In this document: positions 22,530 to 23,086 of the stretch, in pieces
Numbering within the stretch: position 1 is the first letter of the stretch
Layout of the letters: every line of letters starts with the position of its first letter
Assembly (NCBI GenBank): GCA_028871195.1
Contig: JAGWNT010000065.1
Coordinates: forward strand, 1-23,086
Source of the DNA: REEB85 sp018971455
GTDB taxonomy: Bacteria > Pseudomonadota > Alphaproteobacteria > Acetobacterales > Acetobacteraceae
Length of the DNA stretch: 23,086 nt
Reading direction: 5' to 3'
Notes under the pieces: model-generated
Database searches by the model: none
What the model saw: only the letters and a program-made list of their open reading frames with translations
Told to the model about the DNA's origin: nothing
Translations under genes and position numbers: made by a program

Positions 22530-23086
22530 GCCAGCTCGGCGGCGATCGCGGCGGCGGCGGCGGCGGGGTCGGCGGCGGCGGTGATCGGCCGCCCGACCAC
22601 CAGCCAGTCCGCCCCGGCGGCGGCGGCCTCGCGCGGCGTCATGGTGCGGGCCTGGTCGCCGGTTGGCGCGCCGGCCGGGCGGATGCCGGGCACCACCAGC
22701 ACCGGGCCGGGGCCGAAGGCGTCGCGCAGCATGGCCACCTCGTGGGCGCTGCACACCAGCCCGTCCGCCCCGTGCGCCAGCGCGAGCCGGGCGAGGCGCA
22801 GCACCTGCTGGCGCGGGCCCCCGGCGATGCCGGTCTCGTTCAGGGCGGCGGCGTCGAGGCTGGTCAGCACCGTGACGGCCAGCAGGCGGGGCCGTGCGCT
22901 GCCGGCCGCCGCGGCGGCGTCGCGGGCGGCGGCGATCATGGCCGCGCCGCCGCTGGCATGCAGGGTCAGCATGTGCGGGCGCAGCGGCAGGACGGCGCGT
23001 ACGGCGCCGGCCACGGTGTTGGGGATGTCGTGCAGCTTGAGGTCGAGGAAGACCGGCCGCGCCGTGATGCGGGCGAGGCCGGCGGC
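22526..23086 (-). CDS. pyrF: Orotidine 5'-phosphate decarboxylase, C-terminal part (cut by right edge)
   Basis: The frame is open to the right edge, so the N-terminus is outside the window. The visible 186 residues include FLDLKLHDIPNTVAGAV, the catalytic Asp/Lys-Asp charge network, whose Lys is encoded near 23036-23038. They also include HASGG, then LLAVTVLTSLD, GLVCSAHEVAMLRD, and the phosphate-binding region ending GDQARTMTPREAAAAGADWLVVGRPIT. PyrF makes UMP from OMP in pyrimidine synthesis. Its stop overlaps the trpF start, a pairing common in alphaproteobacteria. Confidence 0.97.
   Translation of the reverse strand, partial: AAGLARITARPVFLDLKLHDIPNTVAGAVRAVLPLRPHMLTLHASGGAAMIAAARDAAAAAGSARPRLLAVTVLTSLDAAALNETGIAGGPRQQVLRLARLALAHGADGLVCSAHEVAMLRDAFGPGPVLVVPGIRPAGAPTGDQARTMTPREAAAAGADWLVVGRPITAAADPAAAAAAIAAELA

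Noticed and set aside
1..23086. CRISPR array, insertion sequence, prophage, toxin-antitoxin or tRNA genes
   Set aside because: No spaced direct repeats, transposase or integrase motifs, terminal repeats, small toxin-antitoxin pairs or cloverleaf sequences were seen on either strand.

Overview
The window is a gene-dense, very GC-rich (about 70% by eye) chromosomal segment of a Gram-negative alphaproteobacterium. Several things point there: kdsB (KDO for lipopolysaccharide), a LolA-type lipoprotein carrier, a CycM-like membrane-anchored cytochrome c divergent from kdsB-pheA, and a short PheA without a chorismate mutase domain. The Rhodospirillales/Acetobacteraceae seem the most likely group, but this is inferred from gene content and protein style, not from a search. 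I see no insertion sequence, phage gene, CRISPR array, tRNA or rRNA. No gap between genes exceeds about 205 bases, so there is no large empty stretch.

Layout, left to right. (1) The N-terminal part of recX (minus) is divergent from argD-argF (plus), two arginine biosynthesis genes joined by a GTGA overlap. (2) An orphan periplasmic substrate-binding protein (plus) converges on purU (minus). purU is divergent from a LysE-type exporter plus nitronate monooxygenase pair (plus), and the purU/lysE gap holds a long dyad that looks like a symmetric two-way promoter. (3) A WecA/TagO-like polyprenyl-phosphate sugar-1-phosphate transferase (plus) overlaps the end of an Atg22-like MFS transporter (minus) by 78 bases. 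(4) A secreted protein of unknown function made of two homologous repeats (plus) is followed by an NAD-dependent sugar epimerase (plus) and a PuuD-like class I amidotransferase hydrolase (minus). (5) lolA, pheA and kdsB lie on the minus strand, with kdsB-pheA joined by an ATGA overlap and a strong hairpin separating pheA from lolA. They are divergent from cycM-hisN (plus). (6) A complete yejABEF peptide ABC importer (plus) has tight or overlapping junctions. (7) On the minus strand, pyrF (cut by the right edge), trpF and an EamA-family transporter are overlapped head to tail.

Most of this is ordinary core metabolism: arginine, histidine, phenylalanine, tryptophan, pyrimidine and one-carbon pathways, plus envelope biogenesis and peptide uptake. 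I do not see a convincing new multi-gene system. The points most worth a second look are the symmetric purU/lysE promoter dyad, the tandem-repeat Cys-X21-Cys secreted protein, a Glu where TrpF normally has its catalytic Asp, the orphan binding protein, and the tail-to-tail coding overlap at 7442-7519.
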